The notes beneath the pieces were generated by a model, which made no database searches, had not been told where the DNA came from, and saw nothing but the letters and a program-made list of their open reading frames with translations. Shown here in pieces: positions 35,604-46,129 of a stretch of 64,000 bases of DNA; positions within the stretch are counted from its first letter, which is position 1, and each line of letters opens with the position of its first letter. Made by a program: the position numbers and the translations under genes. The DNA lies in contig JALORN010000009.1 of assembly GCA_025458905.1 (NCBI GenBank), positions 1-64,000 of the forward strand. The letters are read 5' to 3'. This DNA is from Steroidobacteraceae bacterium. Its GTDB lineage: Bacteria; Pseudomonadota; Gammaproteobacteria; Steroidobacterales; Steroidobacteraceae.

Positions 35604-37652
35604 ATGCCCACCGACCACGACCCGAGCCCGCTCGCCCGCCTGCCCCCCTGGGCCACGCCGCTGGTCTATGGCGCGCTGCACTTCGCTGCGGTCGCGATCG
35701 GCCTCGAGCTGCAGGTCTCGCGCCCGAGCGTCGCGGCCTTCTGGCCCGCCTCGGGCCTCGGGCTCGCCGCGCTGCTGCTGCTGCCGCGTCGTCACTGGGC
35801 CGGCGTGCTGCTCGCCGGCGTGCTCGCCGACCTTGCCGCCAACGCCGTGCTGCGGCCCGAGCTCGCCGGCGAGGGGCGCGGCCTGCAGGTGGCGCTGGCC
35901 GGGGCCGCCGAGGCGCTCGCCGGCGCCTGGCTGGTGCAGCGCGTGCTGCGTGGCGGCGTCGACTTCGCCGACGTGCACCGCACGTTCGCGTTCGTGGGCC
36001 TCGTGGTCGCCACCACCCTCGGCAGCGCCGCACTGGTCGCGCTTCCCTTCTCGGGCCCGCGCTTCGCGGGCGACTTCGTCGAGAACCTGCAGGCGGTCTG
36101 GATCGCGAACGCCCTCGGCACGGTGATCGTCGCGCCCTTGCTGCTGACCTTCGGCCGGCACGGCCTGGCGTCGGCAGGACGCGCCAGCGGCCTGCCGGAG
36201 CCCGAGCCGCACGCGACGCTGGCGGCGTTCGCTCTGCTGCTCGCGCTGCTGGTCGCGGTGTTCATGCGGCCGGCCGCCGAGCCGCGCCTGCCGATCGACG
36301 TACCCTACGTGGTCTATCCGGCGCTCCTCTGGATCGTCGCGATCGGCGGCACGCGGCGCGTCACCGCGGCGATCCTGCTGACCGTGGTGTTCCAGACGGT
36401 CGCGACGCTGAACGGCCTGGGGCCTTTCGGCCGTGCGGGCGGCCCGGCGTTCGCCCGCGCCTACGAAGTGCAGACCTTCCTCGGCCTCGTGGTGCTGCCG
36501 GTGCTGCTGGTCAGCGCCGCGGTGCTGCAGCTGCGACGCGCCGCACGCTCGCTGGCCGACGCCGAGCAGCGCTACCGCGCATTCGTCGCCCTCAGCTCCG
36601 AGGTGATCTTCCGCATCGAGCTCGAGCCACCGGTGCCGGTGTCGCTGGCGCCGCTCGAGCAGGCACGCCTGATCCGCGAGCGCGCGGTGATCGCCGAGTG
36701 CAACGCCGCGTTCCTCGCCGCGCAGGGCCTCGCGCCCGACAAGCCGGGCATCGTCGGCTCGCCGCTGCGCGAGCACCCCACCTGGTCGGACCTGTGGCTC
36801 GGGCGCGCCGCGCAGTGGGTCGAGAGCGGCTACCGGCTCGCGGGCGTCGAGCACCGGCTGCCGGGACGCGACACGCTGCTGCTCGCGAGCCTCGCCGGCG
36901 TCGTCGAGGACGGCAGGCTGGTGCGCTGCTGGGGCGTGGCGCAGGACGTCACCCGGATCCGCGACACCGAGGATGCCGTGCGCCGGCAGGCGACGCAGCT
37001 GCGCCGCCTCGCCGGCGAGCTGATGACGGGCGAGGAGCGGGTGCGCCGCCGGATCGCCGCGGAACTGCACGACGGCCCGGCGCAGATGCTGGTCGCCGCG
37101 CACCTCGAGCTCGGCATGCTCGAGCGCGCGGGCGCCGACGGCACGCGCGACCTCTCGGGCCTGCGGCAGGCGGTCGAGGGGGCCACCGCCGGCGTGCGCG
37201 GAATCATGGCCGAGCTGTCGCCGGTGGGGCTGTCGGAGCCGCGGATCGGCGCCGGCATCGGCGAGCTCGCCCGCTACTTCGGCCGCACCCAAGGGATCAC
37301 CGTCGAGACCGGCGACGACGGCCAGCCGAAGCCGCTCGACCCGGACTCGCGGATCCTGCTCTACCAGTGCGTGCGCGAGCTGATGCGCAACGCCGTCAAG
37401 CACGGCCAGACCGTCTGGCTCGGCGTGCGCACGCGGGTGGAGGACGGCCAGATCGTCGTCGAGGTCGAGGATCGCGGCGCAGGCTTCGAGCCGGGCACGC
37501 TGGAGGCACTGCCCGCGCAGCGCGGCGGCTTCGGCCTCTTCAGCGTGCGCGAACGCGTCGGCATGCTGCACGGCTCGATGCGGATCCGCTCGTCGCCGGG
37601 ATCGGGCACACTCGTGACCCTGACCCTGCCGATGCAGCGGGAGGCCGCGTGA
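35604..37652 (+). CDS. MASE1-PAS-like sensor histidine kinase (NarL-type HisKA_3)
   Basis: A 682-aa protein. Residues about 15-310 form a MASE1-like membrane sensor of roughly eight helices (SVAAFWPASGLGLAALLLLP and the VWIANALGTVIVAPLLL block). A PAS-like region follows (residues about 315-460). The dimerisation/phosphorylation segment is RRIAAELHDGPAQMLVAAH, and the ATPase domain ends GGFGLFSVRERVGMLHGSM. HisKA_3 kinases normally pair with a LuxR-type regulator, but none lies in the window. An in-frame GTG at 35577 is an alternative start. Its stop overlaps the next gene (GTGA). Confidence 0.9.
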   Translation: MPTDHDPSPLARLPPWATPLVYGALHFAAVAIGLELQVSRPSVAAFWPASGLGLAALLLLPRRHWAGVLLAGVLADLAANAVLRPELAGEGRGLQVALAGAAEALAGAWLVQRVLRGGVDFADVHRTFAFVGLVVATTLGSAALVALPFSGPRFAGDFVENLQAVWIANALGTVIVAPLLLTFGRHGLASAGRASGLPEPEPHATLAAFALLLALLVAVFMRPAAEPRLPIDVPYVVYPALLWIVAIGGTRRVTAAILLTVVFQTVATLNGLGPFGRAGGPAFARAYEVQTFLGLVVLPVLLVSAAVLQLRRAARSLADAEQRYRAFVALSSEVIFRIELEPPVPVSLAPLEQARLIRERAVIAECNAAFLAAQGLAPDKPGIVGSPLREHPTWSDLWLGRAAQWVESGYRLAGVEHRLPGRDTLLLASLAGVVEDGRLVRCWGVAQDVTRIRDTEDAVRRQATQLRRLAGELMTGEERVRRRIAAELHDGPAQMLVAAHLELGMLERAGADGTRDLSGLRQAVEGATAGVRGIMAELSPVGLSEPRIGAGIGELARYFGRTQGITVETGDDGQPKPLDPDSRILLYQCVRELMRNAVKHGQTVWLGVRTRVEDGQIVVEVEDRGAGFEPGTLEALPAQRGGFGLFSVRERVGMLHGSMRIRSSPGSGTLVTLTLPMQREAA

Positions 37653-38440
37653 TCGTCGAGCGTCTCTGGCCCGGCAACGCCTATCGGAACTTCCACTACC
37701 TGCTCGCCTGCGGCGAGACCGGCGAGGCGCTGGCCGTCGACCCGCTCGACTGGCAGCTCTGCCTGCGCACGGCGCAGGCGCGCGGCTGGACGATCACGCA
37801 GATCCTGAATACCCACGAACACCACGACCACACGGGTGGCAACGAGGGCCTGCGTGCCGCGACCGGCGCCAAGCTGCTGGCACACGCCGGCGCCGCGGGC
37901 CGCATCCCGGGCATCGACCGCGGGCTCGTGCGCGGCGACACGATACGGATCGGCCGCAGCGCCGAGCTCGAGTGCCTCGACACCCCGGGCCACACCCTGG
38001 CACACGTCTGTCTGTTCGCGCATGCGCCCAGGCCGGCGCTGTTCTGCGGCGACACGCTGTTCAATGCGGGCGCCGGCAACTGCCACAACGGCGGCTCGCC
38101 CGAGCAGCTCTACGAGACCTTCGTCGGCCAGCTCGCGCGCCTGCCGCCGGAGACGCTGGTCCATCCGGGCCACGAATACCTCGGCCGCAACCTCGCCTTC
38201 ACCCTCGACCGCGAGCCCGGCAACGCCGACGCCGCACGGATGGCGCGCGACACCGCCGCGCTCGACCCGGCGGCCGCGCCGGTGACCACGCTCGCCGACG
38301 AGCTGCGGATCAACACCTTCTTCCGCCTCGGCAGCCCCGGTGTCGTCGCCGGCCTGCGCGAGCGCTACCCGGAGCTGCCGGCCGATCCCGACCCGAAGAC
38401 CGTGTTCCTGAAGCTGCGCGAGCTGCGCAACCACTGGTGA
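37649..38440 (+). CDS. Hydroxyacylglutathione hydrolase (glyoxalase II-like)
   Basis: A 263-aa metallo-beta-lactamase-fold enzyme. The metal motif is NTHEHHDHTGGN, followed by DTPGHTLAHVCLF, LFCGDTLFNAGAGNC and HPGHEYLGRNLAF. The C-terminal tail with INTFFRLG matches the HAGH substrate domain. It should hydrolyse S-D-lactoylglutathione in methylglyoxal detoxification. It is the longer and more canonical of the two glyoxalase II-like proteins here. The GTG start on the histidine kinase stop gives an odd coupling. Confidence 0.88.
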   Translation: MIVERLWPGNAYRNFHYLLACGETGEALAVDPLDWQLCLRTAQARGWTITQILNTHEHHDHTGGNEGLRAATGAKLLAHAGAAGRIPGIDRGLVRGDTIRIGRSAELECLDTPGHTLAHVCLFAHAPRPALFCGDTLFNAGAGNCHNGGSPEQLYETFVGQLARLPPETLVHPGHEYLGRNLAFTLDREPGNADAARMARDTAALDPAAAPVTTLADELRINTFFRLGSPGVVAGLRERYPELPADPDPKTVFLKLRELRNHW

Positions 38441-38618
38441 TCGCGACGGCGGCGGCGCACCGCGCGACGCAGGACGCCCTCGCCCGGGCTCGCGCGCCCG
38501 GCTTGCGTTGACTGGCTCGCGCAGCGCCCCACGGTCGAGGCGCCGTCCGACAAGCGCGGCACGCGACTGCCCGTAACCTCGTTGCGACCGACCCGTCGAT
38601 CGTCCGCGAGGCCCCGCC

Positions 38619-39683
38619 GTGCTGTCCCCAGGCGACCAGGCGTTCGTCCGCCGTCTGCTCTTCGCGATCGCGATCCTGGCCGTCGTGCTGGTGGCCTGGC
38701 GCGTCGCCCAGGTCCTGCTGCTGGTGTTCGCATCGGTACTGGTGGCGATCCTGCTGCAGGCGCTGGCCGCGCCGGTCGCACGCGCCGCCGGCGTGCCGGC
38801 GCGGTTCGCGCTCGCGCTGGCCGTCGCCGGCGTGGTCGCACTGGTCGCCGGGTCGATGTGGCTGTTCGGGTCGGAGGTCGCCGGCCAGCTGCGCGCCCTG
38901 CGCGATGCGCTGCCGGGCGCCTTCGACGAGCTGGAGAGACGCCTCGGCGAGCTCGGGCTGGCCGAGCAGTTGCGCGACGGCATGTCGGAGGCGATGCCCG
39001 GCACCTCGAGCCTGGTGTCGGGCCTGCGCCAGGCGCTGTCCTCGGTGGGCAACGCGGTGGCCGGCACCGTGCTGGTGTTCGTCGGCGGCGTCTACCTCGC
39101 TGCGCAGCCGGACCTCTATCGCAAGGGCCTGCTGAAGCTCGTGCCGGCACCGCGCCGCGCGCTGCTCGAGCGCTCGCTCGACGAGACTTCGCACGCGCTG
39201 CGCCTGTGGCTGCTCGGGCAGCTGGTCAGCATGGTCGCGATCGGCCTGCTGACGGGCGTCGGCCTCGCACTGATCGGCATTCCCTCGGCGCTCGCGCTCG
39301 GCCTGCTGGCGGGCCTCGCCGAGTTCGTGCCGGTCGTCGGCTCGCTGGTCTCGGCCGTGCCCGGGCTCTTGATCGCGCTCTCCCAGGGCAACGACGCGGC
39401 GCTGCTGACGCTCGCGCTGTACGTCGGCGTGCAGCAGCTGGAGGGCAACGTGCTCACGCCACTGGTGCAGCAGCGCGTCGCCAACCTGCCGGCGGCCTTG
39501 CTGCTGTTCGCGGTGGTCGCGGCCGGGATCCTGTTCGGCGCGCTCGGCGTGCTGCTCGCGGCGCCGCTGACCGTCGCGCTCTACGTGCTGGTGAAGCGCC
39601 TCTACGTGCGCGAGGCGCTCGGCACGCAGACGCCGATCCCGGGCGAGAAGGGCGGCGGGAAGGACGACGAAGCGACGGCCTAG
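38619..39683 (+). CDS. AI-2E family transporter (first copy)
   Basis: A 354-aa membrane protein of the AI-2E/PerM superfamily: N-terminal helix pair ([22 protein letters not shown]), a soluble amphipathic middle ([20 protein letters not shown]), then helices with [22 protein letters not shown] and [20 protein letters not shown], the family signature. Members include autoinducer-2 exporters and Na+/H+ antiporters, so the substrate is open. The GTG start follows a 178-base gap with no clear feature. It ends tail-to-tail with the VOC gene, overlapping by 4 bases. Confidence 0.85.
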   Translation: MLSPGDQAFVRRLLFAIAILAVVLVAWRVAQVLLLVFASVLVAILLQALAAPVARAAGVPARFALALAVAGVVALVAGSMWLFGSEVAGQLRALRDALPGAFDELERRLGELGLAEQLRDGMSEAMPGTSSLVSGLRQALSSVGNAVAGTVLVFVGGVYLAAQPDLYRKGLLKLVPAPRRALLERSLDETSHALRLWLLGQLVSMVAIGLLTGVGLALIGIPSALALGLLAGLAEFVPVVGSLVSAVPGLLIALSQGNDAALLTLALYVGVQQLEGNVLTPLVQQRVANLPAALLLFAVVAAGILFGALGVLLAAPLTVALYVLVKRLYVREALGTQTPIPGEKGGGKDDEATA

Positions 39684-40846
39684 CGTCGCTCGAGCAGGTC
39701 GATGCGCAGCCCTGCGGGGCTGGTCAGCGTCGCCAGCCGCGACTCGCCGAAGATCGTCGCGACGACGCCGTGGTCGAGCGGTGCTGCGCGCATCCGCGGC
39801 GCGCCGGGCGCGCCGGCGCGAGCGAGGATCGCGCCGACGTCCGGCACGAAGTACGTCACCGACAGCAGGCCGCGCGCCGGCGGCCGCGCGCGCGGGTAGA
39901 GGTCGGTGCCCGGCGCGCGCTCGTACTGCACGATCTCGATGCGCCCGTAGTCGTAGGCGGGGTCGCCGAAGATGCGGATGTCGAGGCCCGCACCCTGGGG
40001 CAGGCCGACGGTCTTCTCGACCTCGGGCCCGGCGAAGCGGTTGTACGAAGTCTCCTTCAGGCCCAGCACGTCCTCGAAGAACGCCTTCTCCAGCCGGTTG
40101 TCCGGCGAAATCGCGACGATCTGCGGCATCACGCCATAGCCCTTGTCGCTCACCGGCTCGGGATGCCCCTCCTGCTCGAGGAACACCATGTTCACGGCGT
40201 CGGGGCCGGGCAGGTGCACTTCGTGCACCGTGACCTTCTCGGTGACGAACTTGCCGATCGGCGAGCGGAACTTGTAGCCGGCGGCCAGCAGCTCGGCGTG
40301 GCGCGCCGGCAGGTCGCGGACGGCGATGTCGACGCTCTTGGGCACGAGGTCGGTCGGCGCGGCGTTCTCGCGCACCGCCGGGCCGGGCAGCCGGAAGCGC
40401 ACCAGGTGCACGCCGCCCTGCTCCATCCCCGGGGTGCGCAGCAGCGCCTGGTCGATGATGTCGCCGGCGCCGAGGCCCCAGGCCTTCGCGAGGCCGGGAT
40501 CGGTGCCCTGGCGGCGCGCCACCAGCTCCATGCCGAAGCGCTCCTGCCAGAGCGCGAGGGCCTGGTCGAGGTCGGCGACGCTGATCACCGCGTAGGTGAA
40601 CGCCAGCGGATTGGCGGCGAGTGGCGGCACGAGCGGGATCTCCTGGCGCGACGGCGCGGCAGCGGCGGCGCGCGCCGCCGCACCCCCGCCGCCGGCGCGG
40701 GGCGCGGCCGGCGCAGGGGCGCCGGCGCCGGCGCCGGGCGTGCGCGCCGCGGCAGGCGCGGGAGTGGATGCGGGACCGCCCGCGCAGGCCGCGAGCCACA
40801 GGCTGCAGGCCGCGGCCAGCAGCGTCGAGCGATGCACGTGCGTCAT
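39680..40846 (-). CDS. VOC (glyoxalase/bleomycin-resistance fold) lipoprotein
   Basis: A 388-aa protein with a lipoprotein signal ([13 protein letters not shown], cleavage before the last Cys), an Ala/Gly/Pro-rich linker to about residue 75, and two VOC modules ([20 protein letters not shown] and [20 protein letters not shown]). Paired betaalphabetabetabeta modules often bind metal and substrates in a shared cavity. VOC domains on a membrane-anchored lipoprotein are uncommon. The start at MTHVHRS was chosen for a compact signal peptide. Function not recognised; it is flanked by two AI-2E-family genes. Confidence 0.78.
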   Translation of the reverse strand: MTHVHRSTLLAAACSLWLAACAGGPASTPAPAAARTPGAGAGAPAPAAPRAGGGGAAARAAAAAPSRQEIPLVPPLAANPLAFTYAVISVADLDQALALWQERFGMELVARRQGTDPGLAKAWGLGAGDIIDQALLRTPGMEQGGVHLVRFRLPGPAVRENAAPTDLVPKSVDIAVRDLPARHAELLAAGYKFRSPIGKFVTEKVTVHEVHLPGPDAVNMVFLEQEGHPEPVSDKGYGVMPQIVAISPDNRLEKAFFEDVLGLKETSYNRFAGPEVEKTVGLPQGAGLDIRIFGDPAYDYGRIEIVQYERAPGTDLYPRARPPARGLLSVTYFVPDVGAILARAGAPGAPRMRAAPLDHGVVATIFGESRLATLTSPAGLRIDLLERR

Positions 40847-40889
40847 GCGGGCAGTATCGGCCAAAGGCCCGCGCACGGCAAAATGCGCC

Positions 40890-42044
40890 ATGAACCTGTC
40901 GTCCTACACGCGTGGCTTCCTGCTGATCACGGTCGCGGCGCTCGGCTACGCGCTCTACCGCATGCTGTCGCCGCTCGCCGGGCCGATCGCCTGGGCGGTC
41001 ACCCTGGCGTTCCTGCTCGCGCCGCTGCAGCGGGCGCTGTCGCAGCGCCTCGGCGGCCGCGCGGGCGCGGCGGCGGGCCTGATCACCGCGCTGACGCCGG
41101 TCGTGCTGCTGCTGCCGCTGACCTCGCTCGGGGTGATGTTCGTCCGCCAGGTCAACGCGCTCGTCGAGCGGTTGCGCACCCTGCCGCCGTTGCTGTCCGG
41201 CTCGCCGCTGCAGCAGCTCGAGACGCTGCCGCTGGTCGGGCCGGGCGCGCGCTGGCTGCGCGAGAACCTGTCGATCGGCAGCGACGAGCTGATGGCCTCG
41301 GCCAGCAACGCCGTGCAGGGTGCGCTGAAGGGCCTGGCCTCCGCCGGCAGCGGCGTCGTGCTCGGCGCGGTCGGCACGGTGTTCGGCTTCTTCGTGATGC
41401 TGTTCATCCTGTTCTTCCTGCTGCGCGACGGGCGGCAGATGCGCGCGGCCGCGATCCGCCTGGTGCCGATCGAGGCCGGCCGGCGCGACGAGATCCTCGC
41501 GCTGGTGGCCAACACCACGCGGGCCGTGGTCTACGGCACGGGGCTCACCGCGCTCGCGCAAGGCGCGCTGGTCGGCCTCGGCTTCGCGATGGCGCAGCTG
41601 CCCTCGCCGATCGTGTTCGGCGTGCTGGCCGCGATCTGTGCACTGCTGCCCGCCGGCGGCGCGGCGATCGTCTGGGTGCCGGGCGCGCTGTGGCTGCTCG
41701 CGACCGGCGAGTGGGGCTGGGGCGTGTTCATGCTGGTCTGGGGCGCGCTCGTCTCGGTCTCCGACAACCTGATCCGGCCGATCGCGATCCGCAGCCATGC
41801 CGAGGTCTCGACGCTCGCGGTGTTCGTCGGCGTGGTCGGCGGCGTGGCTGCGTTCGGCACCATCGGCGTGATCCTCGGCCCGGTGCTGCTGACGCTGGTG
41901 GTCTCGCTGCTTGGCTACGTCGACGCGACGCAGGTGCCCGAGGCCGCGGCGCAGGCGAGCGAGGCGCCGGCGCCGGCCACCGTCGTGGTGACGACGTCGC
42001 GGACCGGCGACGTCGGTGCGGAACCGCCGCCCGGCACGCGCTGA
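40890..42044 (+). CDS. AI-2E family transporter (second copy, YdiK-like)
   Basis: A 384-aa protein of the same superfamily as the gene at 38619: [59 protein letters not shown] and [22 protein letters not shown]. It is divergent from the VOC lipoprotein gene, with 43 bases between starts. The C-terminal tail of about 40 residues is Ala/Pro/Thr-rich. The two copies differ clearly in sequence, so this is not a recent duplication. Confidence 0.86.
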   Translation: MNLSSYTRGFLLITVAALGYALYRMLSPLAGPIAWAVTLAFLLAPLQRALSQRLGGRAGAAAGLITALTPVVLLLPLTSLGVMFVRQVNALVERLRTLPPLLSGSPLQQLETLPLVGPGARWLRENLSIGSDELMASASNAVQGALKGLASAGSGVVLGAVGTVFGFFVMLFILFFLLRDGRQMRAAAIRLVPIEAGRRDEILALVANTTRAVVYGTGLTALAQGALVGLGFAMAQLPSPIVFGVLAAICALLPAGGAAIVWVPGALWLLATGEWGWGVFMLVWGALVSVSDNLIRPIAIRSHAEVSTLAVFVGVVGGVAAFGTIGVILGPVLLTLVVSLLGYVDATQVPEAAAQASEAPAPATVVVTTSRTGDVGAEPPPGTR

Positions 42045-42107
42045 TAGAATTCGCCGCCCCCGCGACCCGCCTCCCGCCGCCGACCGCACCGGAACCGCCC
42101 GCGCCCG

Positions 42108-44396
42108 ATGGACCTCTCGCCGATCCTCTCGCCGCTGAACGATGCACAGCGCGAAGCCGTCACCGCACCCATCGGCCCGGTGCTGGTGCTCGCCGGCGCC
42201 GGCAGCGGCAAGACGCGCGTGCTCACGCACCGCGTGGCCTGGCTGGTGCAGGCCGAGGGTGCCTCGCCGCACAGCATCCTCGCGGTCACCTTCACCAACA
42301 AGGCCGCGGGCGAGATGCGCGCGCGCATCGAGGCGCTGCTCGGCATCCCGGGCGCGGCGCTGTGGATCGGCACCTTCCACGGCATCGCGCACCGCCTGCT
42401 GCGCCTGCACTGGCGCGAGGCCGGCCTGCCGCAGTCCTTCCAGATCCTCGACGGCGACGACCAGCTGCGCATCATCAAGAAGCTGCTGAAGGCGCAGGGC
42501 CTCGACGACGCGCGCTGGGTGCCGCGCGAGATCCAGTACTTCATCAACAGCAACAAGGACGAGGGCCAGCGCCCGTCCTCGATGAAGGACGGCAACGACC
42601 CGACGCGCCGCCAGCTGATCCGCCTCTACGCCGACTACGAGGACGCCTGCAAGCGCGCCGGCGTGGTCGACTTCGCGGAGCTGCTGCTGCGCGCCTTCGA
42701 GCTGTGGCGCGACCACCCGGAACTCGTCGCGCACTACCGCCGCCGCTTCCGCCACGTGCTGGTAGACGAGTTCCAGGACACCAACGCGATCCAGTACCAC
42801 TGGCTGAAGCTGCTGGTCGGTGCCGAGGGCGCTCCGTTCGCGGTCGGCGACGACGACCAGTCGATCTACCGCTGGCGCGGCGCGCGGGTCGAGAACCTGC
42901 AGCAGTTCCGCCGCGACTTCCCGAAGGCGCTGCTGTGCCGCCTGGAGCAGAACTACCGCTCCACCGGCACCATCCTCAATGCCGCCAACGCGCTGATCTC
43001 CCACAACAGCGGCCGCCTCGGCAAGAACCTCTGGACCAGCGGCGCGCAGGGCGAGCCGATCCGCGTCTACGCCGCGTTCAACGAACGCGACGAGGCCGAG
43101 TTCGTGCTGCAGCGGATCAAGGAGTGGGTCGGGCACGGCGGCCGGCGCCGCGACATCGCGATCCTCTACCGCTCCAACGCCCAGTCGCGCGTGTTCGAGG
43201 AAGTGTTCCTGTCGGCGCGCGTCCCCTACAAGGTCTACGGCGGCCTGCGCTTCTTCGAGCGCGCCGAGATCAAGGACGCGCTCGCCTACCTGCGGCTGGT
43301 GTCGAACCGCGACGACGACACCTCGTTCGAGCGCGTCGTGAACCTGCCGACCCGCGGCATCGGCGCCAAGAGCCTCGACACGCTGCGCGAGCGGGCGCGC
43401 GCCGACGGCCGCTCGCTGTGGAAGTCCGCCCAGGCTTGCATCGCCGACGGTTCGCTGGGAGCGAAGGCCGCGGGCGCGGTGCAGGGCTTCATGCAGCTGG
43501 TCGAGCGCCTCGCTGCCGACACCGCCGACCTCGCGCTGCACGAGACCGTCGACCAGGTGCTCAATGCCAGCGGCCTGCTCGAGCACCACAAGAAGGAGAA
43601 GGCGGACCGCGGCGAGGCGCGGGTCGAGAACCTGCTCGAGCTCGTGTCCGCGGCGCGCGGCTTCGAGCCGGACGAGGCGCCCCTCGAGCCCGGCCAGCAG
43701 CCGATGAAGCCGCTCGAGGCCTTCCTCGCGCACGCCGTGCTCGAGTCCGGCGAGGGCCAGGCGGATGCCTGGGAAGACTGCATCCAGATGATGACGCTGC
43801 ACACTGCCAAGGGCCTCGAGTTCCCGGTGGTGTTCCTCGCGGGACTCGAGGACGGCCTGTTCCCGCACCAGCGCTCGCTCAACGACCTCGACAGCCTCGA
43901 GGAGGAGCGCCGCCTCGCCTACGTCGGCACCACGCGCGCGATGCAGCAGCTGTACCTCACCTATGCCGAGCAGCGCCGCCTGCACGGCATCGACAGCTAC
44001 GGCATGGCCTCGCGCTTCATCGCCGAGATCCCCGAGCAGCTGGTCGAGGAGGTGCGGCCACGGGTGCACGCGGGCCGTCCGGGTTCGCCGGCCTGGGGCG
44101 GGCGCGGCGGCTGGGGCCACGACGGCGCGGCCCGAGGCGGATTCGGCGCGCGCGCCGGCGGCTACGGCGGGGGTGGCGCGGGCCACCGGCCGGGCGAGGG
44201 CGCCGCGGCCGGTTTGTCCGAGCCGGCGCCGCCGGGCATGAAGCTCGGCGCGCGTGTGCGCCACGGCAAGTTCGGCGAGGGCGTGGTGCTCAACATCGAG
44301 GGCCAGGGCGCGCACGCGCGGGTCCAGGTGAACTTCGAGGGCCAGGGTTCGAAGTGGCTGATGTTGCAGTACGCCAACCTGGAGCCGGTCAGGTAG
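42108..44396 (+). CDS. uvrD: ATP-dependent DNA helicase UvrD/PcrA
   Basis: A 762-aa SF1 helicase. Motifs: [12 protein letters not shown] (Q motif), Walker [67 protein letters not shown] and [11 protein letters not shown]. It acts in mismatch and excision repair. A Gly-rich linker (about residues 655-700) connects to a C-terminal domain ([20 protein letters not shown]) typical of PcrA/UvrD, which contacts RNA polymerase or UvrB. It starts 63 bases after the AI-2E gene; a TAGAAT element at 42045 might be a -10 box. Confidence 0.97.
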   Translation: MDLSPILSPLNDAQREAVTAPIGPVLVLAGAGSGKTRVLTHRVAWLVQAEGASPHSILAVTFTNKAAGEMRARIEALLGIPGAALWIGTFHGIAHRLLRLHWREAGLPQSFQILDGDDQLRIIKKLLKAQGLDDARWVPREIQYFINSNKDEGQRPSSMKDGNDPTRRQLIRLYADYEDACKRAGVVDFAELLLRAFELWRDHPELVAHYRRRFRHVLVDEFQDTNAIQYHWLKLLVGAEGAPFAVGDDDQSIYRWRGARVENLQQFRRDFPKALLCRLEQNYRSTGTILNAANALISHNSGRLGKNLWTSGAQGEPIRVYAAFNERDEAEFVLQRIKEWVGHGGRRRDIAILYRSNAQSRVFEEVFLSARVPYKVYGGLRFFERAEIKDALAYLRLVSNRDDDTSFERVVNLPTRGIGAKSLDTLRERARADGRSLWKSAQACIADGSLGAKAAGAVQGFMQLVERLAADTADLALHETVDQVLNASGLLEHHKKEKADRGEARVENLLELVSAARGFEPDEAPLEPGQQPMKPLEAFLAHAVLESGEGQADAWEDCIQMMTLHTAKGLEFPVVFLAGLEDGLFPHQRSLNDLDSLEEERRLAYVGTTRAMQQLYLTYAEQRRLHGIDSYGMASRFIAEIPEQLVEEVRPRVHAGRPGSPAWGGRGGWGHDGAARGGFGARAGGYGGGGAGHRPGEGAAAGLSEPAPPGMKLGARVRHGKFGEGVVLNIEGQGAHARVQVNFEGQGSKWLMLQYANLEPVR

Positions 44397-44407
44397 ACTG
44401 CGCGCCC

Positions 44408-45235
44408 GTGTCGCCACGCGACTTCAAGCACCTGCTGGCTCGCGCGGCCGCCGACCACGACTCCCTCGTCTGCGTCGGCCTCGATCCCGAGCCCGAGAAA
44501 TTCCCGCCCCACCTGCGTGGCGTGGCGCACTCGATCTTCGAGTTCAACAAGGCCATCGTCGATGCCACGGCGGACCTCGTCTGCAGCTACAAGCCGCAGT
44601 TCGCGCATTACGCGGCGCTGCGCGCCGAGGACCAGCTGGAGCAGACGATCCGCTACATCAACGCGCGCGCGCCCGGCGTGCCGGTGATCCTCGACTCGAA
44701 GCGCGGCGACATCGGCAACACGGCCGGCAAGTACGCCCAGGAAGCCTTCGAGCGCTACGGCGCCGACGCCGTGACCGTGAATCCCTACCTCGGCGGCGAC
44801 TCGGTGCAACCCTTCCTCGAGCGGAAGGACAAGGGCATCGTGGTGCTGTGCCGCACGTCGAACCCCGGCGCGCGCGACTTCCAGGACCTCGAGGTCGGCG
44901 GCGGCCGCCGGCTCTACCACGCCGTCGCCGAGCGCGTCGCGAAGGAGTGGAACCGCCACGGCAACTGCCTGCTCGTGGTCGGCGCGACCTACCCGGCCGA
45001 GCTCGCCGAGGTGCGCGGCATCGTCGGCGACGTGCCGTTCCTGGTCCCCGGCGTCGGCGCCCAGGGCGGCGACGTCGTGCAGGCCGTGCGCAACGGCCGC
45101 ACCCGCGACGGCGGCGGCCTGGTGATCAACTCCTCGCGCGGCATCCTCTACGCCGGCAACGACGAGCGCTTCGCCGACGCGGCGCGCCGCGCCGCGCTGC
45201 AGCTGCGCGACGAGATCAACGCCGCGCGGCGCTGA
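44408..45235 (+). CDS. pyrF: Orotidine 5'-phosphate decarboxylase
   Basis: A 275-aa enzyme of the longer (type 2) PyrF subfamily, making UMP from OMP. N-terminal [15 protein letters not shown], the catalytic Lys/Asp segment [18 protein letters not shown], and the phosphate-binding GVGAQGGD and LVINSSRGI are present. The GTG start at 44408 is 11 bases after the uvrD stop and gives the normal family N-terminus; the frame is open far upstream but that is not coding. Confidence 0.95.
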   Translation: MSPRDFKHLLARAAADHDSLVCVGLDPEPEKFPPHLRGVAHSIFEFNKAIVDATADLVCSYKPQFAHYAALRAEDQLEQTIRYINARAPGVPVILDSKRGDIGNTAGKYAQEAFERYGADAVTVNPYLGGDSVQPFLERKDKGIVVLCRTSNPGARDFQDLEVGGGRRLYHAVAERVAKEWNRHGNCLLVVGATYPAELAEVRGIVGDVPFLVPGVGAQGGDVVQAVRNGRTRDGGGLVINSSRGILYAGNDERFADAARRAALQLRDEINAARR

Positions 45236-45322
45236 TCCGCGCCGCGCGCGCGCAGGCGCCGCCGGCCCGAACTGTGACCCGGCGCGCAACCCGCCCGGAC
45301 GCCTTCAGGAGACCATGACCGG

Positions 45323-46129
45323 ATGAGCTGGCTGGACGCAATCATCCTCGGCCTGGTCGAGGGCATCACCGAGTTCCTCCCGGTCTCGAGCACGGGCCAC
45401 CTGATCCTCACCAAGTCGCTGCTCGGGCTCGAGGGCGACGCCGCGGACCGGCAGCTGATCGTGATCCAGGGCGCGGCGATCCTCGCGGTCTGCTGGGAAT
45501 ACCGGCAGAAGCTGCTGCACACCGCGCTGTCGCTGCAGCGCGAGGTGAACTCGCGGCTGTTCGTGCTGAACCTGTTCGTGGCTTTCCTGCCGCTCGCGAT
45601 CCTCGGGCTGCTGCTCGAGGAGCCGATCGAGGCGCTGCTGTTCAAGCCGATCCCGGTGGCCATCGCGCTGATCGTCGGCGGCCTGCTGATCCTCTGGGCC
45701 GAGCGGCGCCAGCACGTCGAGCGCGTGGTCTCGGTCGACGGGATGGGCTGGAAGGACGCGCTGAAGATCGGCCTGTTCCAGGCCCTCGCGCTGATCCCCG
45801 GCACCAGCCGCTCGGCGGCGACCATCCTCGGCGGCCTGCTGACCGGGCTCAGCCGGCGCACCGCCGCCGAGTTCTCGTTCTTCATCGCGATCCCGACGCT
45901 GCTCGCGGCGACCGCCTACAAGCTCTGGGGTGCGCGCGAGACCATGTCGATGGCCGAGGGCGAGGCGCTGCTGGTCAGCAGCGTCGTGGCCTTCGCCAGC
46001 GCGCTGGCGGCGATCCGCTTCCTGCTGCGCTTCGTCAGCAACCACTCGTTCGCGGTGTTCGCCTGGTACCGGATCGTCTTCGGCGGGCTGATCCTGCTCA
46101 CGTGGCAGATGGGCTGGGTGCAGTGGTGA
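45323..46129 (+). CDS. uppP: Undecaprenyl-diphosphate phosphatase
   Basis: A 268-aa polytopic membrane protein (UppP/BacA) that recycles undecaprenyl diphosphate for cell-wall synthesis. The two catalytic motifs are EGITEFLPVSSTGHL and the second-repeat IPGTSRSAATILGG. The ribosome site CAGGAG lies upstream. Its 3' end overlaps the convergent MFS gene by 32 bases. Also linked in the family to bacitracin tolerance. Confidence 0.96.
   Translation: MSWLDAIILGLVEGITEFLPVSSTGHLILTKSLLGLEGDAADRQLIVIQGAAILAVCWEYRQKLLHTALSLQREVNSRLFVLNLFVAFLPLAILGLLLEEPIEALLFKPIPVAIALIVGGLLILWAERRQHVERVVSVDGMGWKDALKIGLFQALALIPGTSRSAATILGGLLTGLSRRTAAEFSFFIAIPTLLAATAYKLWGARETMSMAEGEALLVSSVVAFASALAAIRFLLRFVSNHSFAVFAWYRIVFGGLILLTWQMGWVQW

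Noticed and set aside
38310..44417. A 2035-codon open frame on the minus strand
   Set aside because: It runs antisense through AI-2E, uvrD and other well-supported genes, is Arg/Ala/Gln-rich low-complexity, and shows no family motif; high GC removes stop codons in this frame.
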